This document shows, piece by piece, positions 11,178-22,131 of a DNA stretch of 64,000 bases (positions within the stretch are counted from its first letter, which is position 1; each line of letters begins with the position of its first letter). Location of the stretch: assembly GCA_009602725.1 (NCBI GenBank), contig WELB01000011.1:666652-730651 (forward strand), read 5' to 3'. The notes under the pieces were generated by a model. That model was given only the letters and a program-made list of their open reading frames with translations. It did not search any database and was not told where the DNA came from. This stretch comes from Spirogloea muscicola (lineage: Eukaryota > Streptophyta > Zygnematophyceae > Spirogloeales > Spirogloeaceae). A program made the position numbers and the translations under genes.

Positions 11178-14100
11178 ATGAAGCGCGGCAGGGCGGCGCC
11201 GCGCGACGAGGACGAGGAGGAAGGGGAGGAGGAGGAGGAGGCGGCGGCGGTGGGCGAGAATGGCGGCCAGGAGGACGGGGAGGAGGAGGAGGAGGAGGAG
11301 GCGGAGGAGGAGGAGGAGGAGGACGATGAGGAGGAGGAGGAGGAGGACCGCGGGCGCCGCAAGCGCAAGCGCCGCGCGGGCGCGGAGCTCTTCGAGGAGG
11401 AGGCGGACGTCGCGGAGGACGACGAGGAGGAGGAGGAGGAGGAGGGCGAGGAAGGTGCGGACCGCCACCTTGGCCTTGGGCTGCCGGCTCCCCCCTTTTG
11501 CCCCGCTTGTGCAACCCCCGAGGTTTGAACCCAGGCGGCAACTCTGAGATCCCTAAAGTTGGTTACCATGTACCAAGCGCAGGGTTCATCATCGACGAAG
11601 GCACGGAGCTGGACGGCGACGGGCGCGATGGCGGCGCCAGCGCCCGGGCAGGCCGCCACCCGCGGCCGCCACTGATGGGCGACGAGGCCCAGACGGACGA
11701 GGACCTGGAGGCGTACATCCAGAAGCGGTACGCGCCGCAGGAGTACGAGGAGTACGAGGAGGGGGAGGCCAACGAGGTGGAGCAGCAGGCCAACCTGCCG
11801 GACGTCAAAGACCCCAAGCTCTGGATGCTCCGGTGCAAGGTCAGCGCTTGCAAGACATCACAAAACGGCCTCCATTGACCACTGTGGTGATTGCCAACCG
11901 ATCCTGCGCTCGGTGCAGCAGCCTGCCGGCCTCTGGGTTGGATTATGGTCTGCTGCAGCCCACGAGCTGTGGCAGCGTGAGAGGACAGGCGCGCGTGCTC
12001 AATGGCAGTAGCAGACTGCCTGGTCTCTCAGCAGCGCCACTGTACTCTGAGGCAACGGCGTCTGAGGCGCTCTGACGGTGGTTGCAGTGGTGACAGTACC
12101 AGCCTCTGCTGTGCTGATGGACTTGAATGCTGAGCAGCGGGGCGTGGCTGTGTGCTGCGCAGCAAGGGCACGAGCGTGAGGCGGTCGTGAGCTTGATGCA
12201 GAAGTTCATCAACCTGGACACGCCCGGCCAGCGGCTGCTCATCAAGTCTGCGGTCGCGCGGGACGACCTGAAGGGTTTCATTTACGTTGAGGCTGAGCGC
12301 GAGTCCCACGTCCGCCAGGTATGGCCTCCATGTCGGAGTCTGATCCTTGGCGCTCTTGGCTCCAAAACCTTTCCTGCCGCTTGAGTTCCTTGGCCACTTG
12401 CACTTCGTGTGTCCTCCTCCAACACCACCACATAGTCCACGTTAATGCGCCATGGCATTCTTGGTGGGCCGCTGATTTTTGCAGGCATGCAAGGGCCTTC
12501 GGTTGCTGTATGCATGGAAGATTGATCTGGTGCCAATCAAGGAGATGCCCGATGTTTTGACAGTGGACAAGAAGGTCGTGGAAATCGATCGCGACATGTG
12601 GGTCCGTGTCAAAAATGGCATCTACAAAGGCGACCTTGCTCAGGTATTCCCAGTGTGGCACACCCTCACGTTGCACGCACTTGCTTTCTGCTTGAGCAGC
12701 CCTTATCTCCATGGCAGGGACAGCGCAACTGGCCGACAATATAGGAGGCTGCACGGCCTCAGCCCAATTGATGATATGCTGAGTCGCTCCTTCCGCAGGT
12801 TGTTGATGTCAACGAGGTCGCGCAGCAGGCGACGATCAAGTTGATACCTCGAGTAGATTTGCACCTCCTTGCTGCTCGCTTGGTAAGTGCTCATTTTCAT
12901 CCCACCGGTTGACCTGCTTGCCTGCACTCACCTTGTGATTCTTGTCGTCATCAACATGTATTAAGCTCCAGTTGCACTAGTGAGACCATTGCCTGACGAG
13001 CTACCTGAGGGTTCAATGTCTGTCCAGGAAGAGCGCGAAGATGCAAAGCGCAAGCGCCCAAGGCCTCCCGCGCGCTTCTTCACCATGGAGGAAGTGCAGT
13101 GAGTACAACTTCACCTGTGCAGCTCCCTGAGCCTTAGGCTCGCTCTTATAGGGCACCACTTTGACTCAGTACCTTGCGCTCCAAAGATCTGTCAGATCAC
13201 AGCCGTTGCCTGGCATGTCATGTCTCGGCTCCCCTGGTCTCATTTCCTTTCTGACTAGCCCATGCTGAAGAAGTGCCTTCTATTCTGCGATTCTCTTGGT
13301 TGTTATCTGTGTCAAGTTGTGCCTGCGCTGAAGAGGTGCCTCCATTTGCAGGGACCTGAGGATCCCGGTGGAAAGGAAGCGTGACCCCCTGACCGGCGAG
13401 CTATTTGAGCAGTTTTGTGGGATGCGTTTCAAGGATGGCTACTTCTACAAGACGCTGTCCCTGCGCACGCTGGACACCAAGGGCATCATTCCCACGCTCG
13501 ACGAGCTCCAGAAGTTCCAACGCCCGGGCACCGATGGCGACTCTGAGGACCCGCTCAGCCTGGGCCTGGTCAACGGGCTCGCCACGAAGCTGCGGGGCCA
13601 GTTCATCAAGGGCGACGTGGTGGAGGTTGTGGAGGGCGACCTCAAGCGTCTCATGGGCACAGTCGAGAAGGTGGAGAATGACATGGTGTCCATCCGCGCC
13701 AAGGACACGAAGCTTAAGGTCAGCTCATTTGCTGATTCGCCGTCCACAAGGCAGCGGCTCAGAATCCGGGTCAAGCTTGATCTTATGTAACTTCGACCAT
13801 CTGCGGCCAGCTATACACATGCGGATGTAGCTGATACAGGCTGCTGCAGTTTTAATGCACAATTCCTGGGCTGAAGTCTGCACAACCCTGCTGTCTGCCT
13901 GCCAGGACCTTATACCTTTGAAGGCCAACCAGCTCAAGAAGTTCTTCAAGATTGGGGACCACGTGAAAGTGATAGCTGGCCAGCATGATGGTACTTCGGG
14001 CCTGCTTGTCAGCGTGCAGGAGTCCGTCGTGGTCGTCCTCTCCGACACTACTCGCGAGCAAGTGAGCTGCATGTCATGTGCATCGTGTCCTTTACCCTGA

Positions 14101-17100
14101 GCAGTGGAGTACATGATCAGATTGCACTTAAGCCCTTCAACGCACAGCTTTGTTCACCAGGCCAACAAGATGGCTTTTGCTTAACTCCAAAGGAGTGGTT
14201 GGCAGGTAAAAGTGCTCGCAAGGGACATTGTGGAGAGCTCAGAAGTGGCGTCCGGCTTGACCCGCATTGGCGAATTTGAGCTTCACGACCTTGTTGCGCT
14301 CGAGTCAGTGCTCCTATACTTCAGCACAGTCATGTCCAGAATTGCTGTCAAGTCTCTCATGTCCCTAGTTCTGATTCTGATTGTGGTAGGTTGTTGAAGA
14401 TGTCGTGGTCCTGCTGAAGGTTTGAAAACGTGCTGGTGTCTGAAAAGGTTAACGGTCCAGCTGAAGATGTTGTGTTGCTTGGTGACAGCCGATCAAACTT
14501 TGGGCTCATTGTCAAGGTGGAGAAGGATGGATGCTTGGTACGCACGCATGCGCCACTGTGTCTCTTGCTCGAGCTCTTGCTGCTGGCCCCAGAGGTGTAA
14601 TACGTGCTGACTGCTAGCGACATGTCACCTTGACGGGCTTGAGACACTTTCTGCCACTGCCAGGTCCTGAGGGGCAAGTCAGAGCGTCAGGAGGTGACTG
14701 CTGTGCATCTACGGGAGCTCCGGCGCAAAATCTTCGACCGGCAGCATCAGGCTCAGGATCGTAATATGTCGAGCCTGTGCATCAAGGACCCAGTGCGCAT
14801 AGTGGATGGCCCTTTCAAGGTTAGGTCAATATCACATCATCGGTCTCCTGTCGAAGCCTGTCCATTGTCCATCCCTCTACTGTAAGCTGGCTATCGTAGA
14901 GTAACAGTTGTGACTTCAGCATACACCAATCTGATGGTAAGTCTGTTTGATCGTTGATCACTTTGTCCTCATGTTCAATATTCTGAGAGCTCTGGTTGGG
15001 CCAATCCTTGCAGGACAAGCAAGGGCCTATTGAGCACATACACAATGACTGGCTGTTCATACATGACCGGAGCCACACTGAGAATGGCGGGTATATTGGC
15101 GTCGCGCCTTTCAAGTGCCAGGCCGTTGGGGGAGGTGCAAGGGGCCTCGACTTAGGAGTAAGACAGTACACGTCTTTCATTCTTGCTAACAATTGCACTA
15201 ATGTTGAGCAGAAGTTGCCATGTGTCACATGGTAGGAGCCATGTAGTTAAGCTCTGCGAAGTACAATGGGGTTGCCTGATTTGTGCAAGGAATCAGCAGA
15301 CTGAGGACAGCATATCCTGCCCTTGAAGCTCTTAGCCCACGCTACCGTCCTTACTTGTCTTGTGGTCATCCACCACCATGCAGAGGCCTCAGCCGCCGGC
15401 CATGCTCAACGTGCTCCGGAGTCCCTCGCACCTCCTCCAGTCGCCCCGCCGCAACGCCCCGGGCAGGATGCTGCCGGGACCAGGTTCGCTCTTGAGGCTG
15501 TCTCCTTCTAGACTTCAGCTCCTCTTTGCATGTGCAGCCCTTTCATTGGCGGTCACAGGCATGTGAGCATGTGGCGCTCACACCTCTGCCAGTGGTCTCC
15601 CCACCAAGTTTGTTGGGACACCGAATGCTCTGCTGTCATGGTGTAGGCATGTTTGGCGGCGGGCGGCATGGGCAGCGGCGGGATAGCGGGCTTGTGGGAA
15701 AGACGGTGCGCATCAAGGCAGGCCCATACAAGAGCTACAAAGGCCGCGTGGTAGACGCCACTGACACCACTGCTCGTGTGGAGCTCGAGTCCCAGATGAA
15801 GGTTGTCACAGGTCAGCACCACCGTGCCCCTGTTAACCGCCTTCCTATGACAATGCAAGCTTGCCTTCATCCTCACCATCTCATTTGTCCCGTCAACTAT
15901 GATCACCTTGCAATGTTGTCTCTTCAGTGATGATGGTTGGCCAGCCTTTTTGTTGTGCAAATTGGTTGCTGACATTGTCACCGTGTGCATGTTGACGATC
16001 AGTGAGGTTGGATCAGTTGCCTGACACGGAGTCGATCCAAAATCCATTCAGCATGGCCAGGTAAGATGGAAAGGTGCTGCTTGCTGTGCCGCGACGAGGT
16101 ATCGAGTTGCCTTGGTTGTCCATTCTGGGTCAGATGGGTCAAGGTCCATCATGGTGGTGCCAAGCCTAACGTGGATGTCAGATCAAGGATAGTAGTGTTA
16201 CCAGACTTAGGTGACAACAGGCTCTGTCCTGAGCTGCAGAAATCTGGGTTCGGGTTCAGGAAGAGAAGTCTAAGATGACACTACAGGATGGAGTCTCAGG
16301 ATCAACAGTTTCATCTCTTATTTGCAGTTTTGGTCTGGTCTTGCTGGAAGGCCCTTGCGAATTTGAATGTGTGGATCTTGGGTTCTGACACTTCATTGTA
16401 TTGCTTCTTCTCCCTTCTGCTAGGGAGTCGCCTCAATACGATCAAACGCCGCACCACCCTTCCCGCACCCCCATGCACAACTACATGGCCACCCCGCTCC
16501 GCGACTCCACTGGTCTGCACTAGACCTGGGTTGCCAATTTTGTGCTGAAATTGCACACCTCTCGTTCTGCAATGTCTTCAATTGATCTAGGTGTGAAGAA
16601 TAGCCTGCTCTTTGTCAGCCAAGCACAAGTTGGGTGCTATACACGTCATTTGCATACTGCATTTGGTTCTCTCTGTCCTTCTTGTTGCTGATATGAGAGC
16701 TGTTACCATGATACCGCAGCCACGCCAATGCATGACGGCATGCGAACGCCGATGCGCGACCGTGCTTGGAACCCCCAGACGCCCATGACTCCCATCAGGT
16801 CGAGCCTCTCCTCTGCTACCTCTTAAGCTTCCCGGTGGTCTCCGAATTCAGTTGCCCTGCTTTTGTGCACCTTTCACTTGTGGAATTTTGTGCAACAGTG
16901 GATGCTGTTGTGATGTCTGTAGCATATGCAGGTTAGGGTGTGTGATCACATAGCACGTCCAGTGATGCAACGGACTAGCCTGACTGCAGTGGCGGGTCGT
17001 GCCTGCACAAGTCACCCCACCCTATATTCCCACCCCCACAAGACCCCAGACAGACAACTTTCCTCAGAACGTCATCTATGATCAAAACCATCACAAGCCT

Positions 17101-19132
17101 CTCATATCAAAATTCACAGACCAGAAGACCTCACGAATTGCCATACGATAGCCTCACAACATTGTCCCAGGGCACGACCTGCCAGTAAAGCTGTACTTGG
17201 AGGCATTCAGCTATGAGAGCTGAGGACTGCTGTGCTGACATCGAGGCGGGATAAGTCCCCTGTCCTGGTGCATACGCTTGATATGATTGCAGTCTGCCAT
17301 TGTCTCTTCTGTCTGACCTTGACCTAATGGTACTGTGGCGCCTCAGGAGCGACACTGACTCGGGCACCACAGCATGGGACGAGGCCGACCCCTCCACTTG
17401 GCAGGCGCCTAATCCAACCAGCTCGGGTTATGCGGCGAACACGCCAGGCGCTTACAATGCTGGGACGCCGGGCGGCAGCAGCGGCAGCGGCTATGTTGCC
17501 TACACGCCGTTCTCGCCCACTGAGCAGGCCGGCACCCCTCAGGATGGCAGCGGCAAGCAGGTGAAGGGGACGCAACTAGTGCCGACTTTCAGTCGCTTGG
17601 CACCTGCAAAGAATGTGTATGTCATATGTTGATGTAATTAGAATGTCATTCACCTATATCTGCTCATGTTCTTGTAATCTCCTGCATATGGGTCAAACCT
17701 TGTGGAACCTGTTAATGGGTGCTAGCGGGAAACCACAACCCTGATATCTTGAGATGCGATAGCAGTGCTTAAGCAGTGCTCAGGCTCCTCTGCTACTATC
17801 CATGTGACTTGAGTCTGGCCTGTATTGCATCAGCCTGGAACACCTGGTGGTCGAATGTATGAGGCGCCAACGCCAGGCGGCGGGTGGACACCTGGTGGAG
17901 GAGCAGCCAGCACCTCGTACAACGATGCCAGCAACCCCTACGATGCCAACACACCTTACGGAGGTCTGCCCTCAACCTCTTGAAATGCTCAAGTGTGCTA
18001 GACCCTTTTCTGCGATGTTCTCTGTGGCCCTTGATGCAATACAGGACTGCATCAGGGCGGGCCCTTGCAATTTGATCTAGCACAGGATGAGTTGTACGTT
18101 TACATTGAGTTGAGATACTTAAAATCTCAACTCAATGGATGCATTACCCAGCAGGAAATGCGCCAAGCCCGTCACCATACCTCCCAGGGACGCCGGGAGG
18201 GGGTGGGCAGCCTATGACTCCAGGCGCATACCCGTCAACCCCAGGTGGCCAGCCCATGACGCCTGGAGATCATTTCGGCGACGGTGCAGGTATAAATATT
18301 GGTTGGCAGCTCGGCTGCTGCTTCATCAATACCCCTTCTATAATGCCAGATGCACAAAACACAACAAACCACCTCAGCTAGTGTGCATGGTAGGTGCAGC
18401 TGTTGCTGCACAGTTGGCAAGGCTGTCGCAATTCCAGGAACAAGCCCAATGACATTGCAGGCAATCCAGCAGTAAGTGGCTCCTGGCTCTTTTTGAGAAA
18501 ACTGTTTCACTGATTACTGCTGCTGGTGGGGTGCTTCCGCGTGCTTGCTGTTGCTGCAGGCGGGCCCGCGTGGGGCCTCCCTGAGGTCATCGTGACTGTT
18601 CGGCGGCAGGGCGACGAATCACCTGCTGTAATCAAGGAGTTATTACCAGTGAGCCTCTCGTTGCTGAGACGCAGTATAGCAGCGTGAAGGGTTGTGGAAT
18701 TTACGGCTAGTCTGCTGTTGCTTACATCTCAGTGGTAACTGCCACTGGTGGCGGCTATTGCCGTAGGCCAGCGTGTTGATTTACTGTGTGTGTTAAGCAA
18801 ATGGCCAGCTGTCAGCTTTCCTGCAAGTTTACACAGCCTCCACTACCTGCAGAAGTGACATTTTCGTTTCTGCTGGCGTCATGTCACAGGATGGGAGCTG
18901 CTTGCTGGCACTCGGCACCTTGGGCGAAGGCGCAGTGGTGACGGCGTCGCATGCAGACCTCACATTGGTGATGCCCAAGAAGGGGGACCGCATCCGGATC
19001 ATGTCAGGCGATCTGCGGGGGTCATATGGGAAGCTGAAGAACATAAACAACCAGGAGGGTATCGTTGAGCTGGCTGACACTTTCGATATCAAGTTCCTGC
19101 ACATGAGCAGCCTGGGCAAGCTTGCCGCTTGA
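11178..19132 (+). CDS. SPT5: transcription elongation factor SPT5
   Basis: Large subunit of DSIF (SPT4-SPT5), which binds RNA polymerase II and controls pausing and elongation. The start at 11178 (MKRGRAAPRDEDEEEG) opens a very acidic N-terminal region encoded by GAG repeats. Exon 2 (about 11581-11839) has the IQKRYAP block that precedes the NGN domain; NGN continues near 12168-12318 (EAVVSLMQKFI, DLKGFIYVEAE). KOW domains follow near 12590 (WVRVKNGIYKGDLAQV), 13370-13720 (KGDVVEVVEGDLKRLMG), 13940-14060 (KIGDHVKVIAGQHDG), 14690-14820, and 15640-15810 (GKTVRIKAGPYKSYKGRV). The C-terminal repeat region at about 16430-18290 carries TPMHDGMRTPMRD and many TPGG and PMTPG units, the kind phosphorylated by CDK9. 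A final KOW lies at about 18880-19132 (KKGDRIRIMSGDLRGSYGKL). At least fifteen exons are implied. All expected domains are present in order. Confidence 0.93.
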
Positions 19133-20061
19133 GATCCACTGTCTGGAGTACCACCACCTTCTCCCAACTCTCTTAGTTAGATAATGCTCCGCTTGGTCAA
19201 AGATACCCAACTTGTAAGCAAGACTAAGTAACTGGCAGTTTCGATTTGTGCCATCATTGCTGTGGTTCTCAACTTTCCTGCAGGTGCTGGTGGCACCTTG
19301 TCTCTTATTCGCGGACTCTCTTACTTACATAACTTTGCAACCTGAAGTAGCCTCGCTCTGATATTGATGGCATGCAAGGCAGCTCTGCGGCACTGCCTTC
19401 GCTACCTTCACTTGGCAATCTGAGCGACACTCCTCGGCTAGTGTTAGTTGCAACTCTGCCTGGCACAATGAGAAGGCAACCCTGCTTTGGGTGCTCTTAT
19501 ACTGAATTGTGGTGCTAGTTGTGCTTGCATGACTGGTTAAATTTAGCATTTGTGAGAGCTCTGATTACAGGCCATTCGCAATAGTTCTCGGATTGCAGTA
19601 GACTGAGCACATGTAAACTTGTAATACTTCTGCACTTACGGACCCTTCCTAGTCGAGTGCACAGACGCTCGGTTGAACGGCTGCTTTCAAATTTAAGCAC
19701 TTTTGCGCGCCCTTGCTATGTGCCCAAGGGTGAGTCACATCAAGAGGAGCGGCAGAATTTGGTCAGGCACCCAATCCAGTTCTCCCAGAATACCTTGGAA
19801 GTTGGACGATGCAAGCACACTGGCATGCTTGATATCATCGGCAAAAAGTAGTGACCTGCAACAATTGCTTGTAAAAGTTGTCGAGACAAACCCAATATTG
19901 AGTTTATTAGCAATACAAAAGGGCATGGGTGGCGAGGCATGCCAGTCATGATGCACGACTCCGGCCATGGGGGCTACACAACCGTGAGACAGTGACGAAA
20001 GAAACGTGAAATAAGAGGAAGCCCAACTGTGTTCCCTATTGCCAGTCGCCAGTTGTAGCGT
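19133..20061. other. convergent intergenic stretch, no gene seen
   Basis: This interval lies between the 3' ends of SPT5 (plus) and the PLAC8 gene (minus). It is less GC-rich than the flanking exons. The open frames are short and show no family resemblance. It probably holds the two 3' UTRs. Confidence 0.5.
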
Positions 20062-20997
20062 TCATCTGTCCATGGTCTGCTTCTTGAGGTGCTCCTCTGT
20101 CTCCGGCGGGTGGCGGTCGATCGTCGCCTTAGTCGGGCCGCGCACCACCTCCGTGCTGCCCGCTGACAGCTGACGGTACTCCTGCACACAGCCAGCGGAG
20201 CGCAACGGCGCCAGAAGCTCCATCAGGAGGCCGACTTCGGCGCCCGACAAGGCGGTCTTGCCACTGGCTTGGCGTAAGCGCCGCGCCCGGCGTGGCCGTG
20301 GCCTCGAGGCCTATCCTTGAAGGAGCAAGTGGGGGCAGGGTGGGGCCGGAGATGCACACCTGACAGAGAGCGCAGGGGTGGCAGAGGCAGTGCGTCTTGA
20401 TGTCGGTCATGGGGAGCTCTGGCAGGCCATACTTCTCGCGCAGGCGCGTGCGGTACTTGGCGGCGTAGCACGGCACGCACGTGAGCAGGTAGCCCACGGG
20501 GCCGATGACGCAGCACAGCGCAGTGCCCCAGATGCCACCCAGGAGTGCGTGCATCAGACATGCCCTGCCAGGTACAAGAGCGGAGGCGCAACAGGTAAGG
20601 ACTTCGTTAGACAGGGGTTGCTGCACCTCTCATAGCACCACAAATGTCATTTTCGTGGCAGCGCTTGAATGCACATGCAAGAACAAGGTGACTCTGCCTT
20701 AGCTGCACAACGACAGCGCACAATGAGCGGCGAAGAGGCCTCGTACGCATGCTGTGGACGTAGGTGCATCAACTCCATCTGTTTGGGCTTTCGAATGACG
20801 GGAAGAGCATGCTAAGAGGAGGCAGAAGGTGAGGGGCGGGCGCACTTGTAGAAGGACTCCTCGCCGTCGGAGAGCTTGAAGACGTTCTGAGCGAAGAGGA
20901 CGCAGGGGCAGAGCGCGCCCATGCCGGCGCCCCACTTGTCGCGCCATACGTCCTTGAGCCCGCCGATCCACTGCGGGCTCGACCCCACCGACGCCAT
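20062..20997 (-). CDS. PLAC8 (Cys-rich) domain membrane protein
   Basis: Small PLAC8-family protein; plant members act in cell-size control (FW2.2/CNR), cadmium resistance (PCR) or Ca2+ entry (MCA). Exon 1 (20997 to about 20845) starts MASVGSSPQWIGGLKDVW and carries the first Cys block ALCPCVLFAQNVFKL. Exon 2 (about 20565-20360) has a hydrophobic stretch (GTALCCVIGPVGYLL), the second Cys block (TCVPCYAAKYRTRLREKYGL) and the closing CLCHPCALCQ. Exon 3 (about 20250-20062) gives a hydrophilic tail ending KKQTMDR. The CCXXXXCPC-like signature is close to the family form (CPCVLF, then CxxHPCALCQ). The substrate or partner cannot be told from sequence. It is divergent from the synaptotagmin gene across a GC-rich, partly unsequenced interval. 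Confidence 0.82.
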
Positions 20998-21350
20998 GCC
21001 CGCCCTGCGCGCGGGCCTCCGCCGCCGAGCTCCGGGCCCGCAAGACCCACGCAGCGAGCGCCGCGGCGGTGGGCTCGGCGCCTCCGGAGCAGCGGCGGGC
21101 AGCGAGGCCCGCAGGCCGCGCGTCCTGGCCGGAGCGGCGGCGGCGGCGGCTGGGCCCGGCAAGCCTCGCCCCACAGCGCTGCAGAGCTCCGGCAGGAACT
21201 CCTTCAGACAGCCTCTCCCGGCGCAAAGCTTGCGGCGGCAGTGGCAATGGCGGGCGGTGGCGGCGGCGGCAGCGGCTGCGCTTGCGGAGGCGGCTCTGGC
21301 GGCAGCGGCGGCGGCGGCAGCGGCGGCGCCGATCTCGGTTGGGCGCGGGG

Positions 21351-22131
21351 NNNNNNNNNNNNNNNNNNNNNNNNNNNNNNNNNNNNNNNNNNNNNNNNNN
21401 NNNNNNNNNNNNNNNNNNNNNNNNNNNNNNNNNNNNNNNNNNNNNNNNNNNNNNNNNNNNNNNNNNNNNNNNNNNNNNNNNNNNNNNNNNNNNNNNNNNN
21501 NNNNNNNNNNNNNNNNNNNNNNNNNNNNNNNNNNNNNNNNNNNNNNNNNNNNNNNNNNNNNNNNNNNNNNNNNNNNNNNNNNNNNNNNNNNNNNNNNNNN
21601 NNNNNNNNNNNNNNNNNNNNNNNNNNNNNNNNNNNNNNNNNNNNNNNNNNNNNNNNNNNNNNNNNNNNNNNNNNNNNNNNNNNNNNNNNNNNNNNNNNNN
21701 NNNNNNNNNNNNNNNNNNNNNNNNNNNNNNNNNNNNNNNNNNNNNNNNNNNNNNNNNNNNNNNNNNNNNNNNNNNNNNNNNNNNNNNNNNNNNNNNNNNN
21801 NNNNNNNNNNNNNNNNNNNNNNNNNNNNNNNNNNNNNNNNNNNNNNNNNNNNNNNNNNNNNNNNNNNNNNNNNNNNNNNNNNNNNNNNNNNNNNNNNNNN
21901 NNNNNNNNNNNNNNNNNNNNNNNNNNNNNNNNNNNNNNNNNNNNNNNNNNNNNNNNNNNNNNNNNNNNNNNNNNNNNNNNNNNNNNNNNNNNNNNNNNNN
22001 NNNNNNNNNNNNNNNNNNNNNNNNNNNNNNNNNNNNNNNNNNNNNNNNNNNNNNNNNNNNNNNNNNNNNNNNNNNNNNNNNNNNNNNNNNNNNNNNNNNN
22101 NNNNNNNNNNNNNNNNNNNNNNNNNNNNNNN
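21351..22131. other. assembly gap of 781 Ns
   Basis: Run of N in a GGC-repeat-rich interval. It hides the 5' end of the synaptotagmin gene and part of the promoter it may share with the PLAC8 gene. Open frames that run through it are not meaningful. Confidence 0.99.

Noticed and set aside
10845-11659. Leu-, Arg- and Ser-rich minus-strand frames at the SPT5 5' end
   Set aside because: Complement of the GAG-repeat acidic tract of SPT5; pure composition effects.
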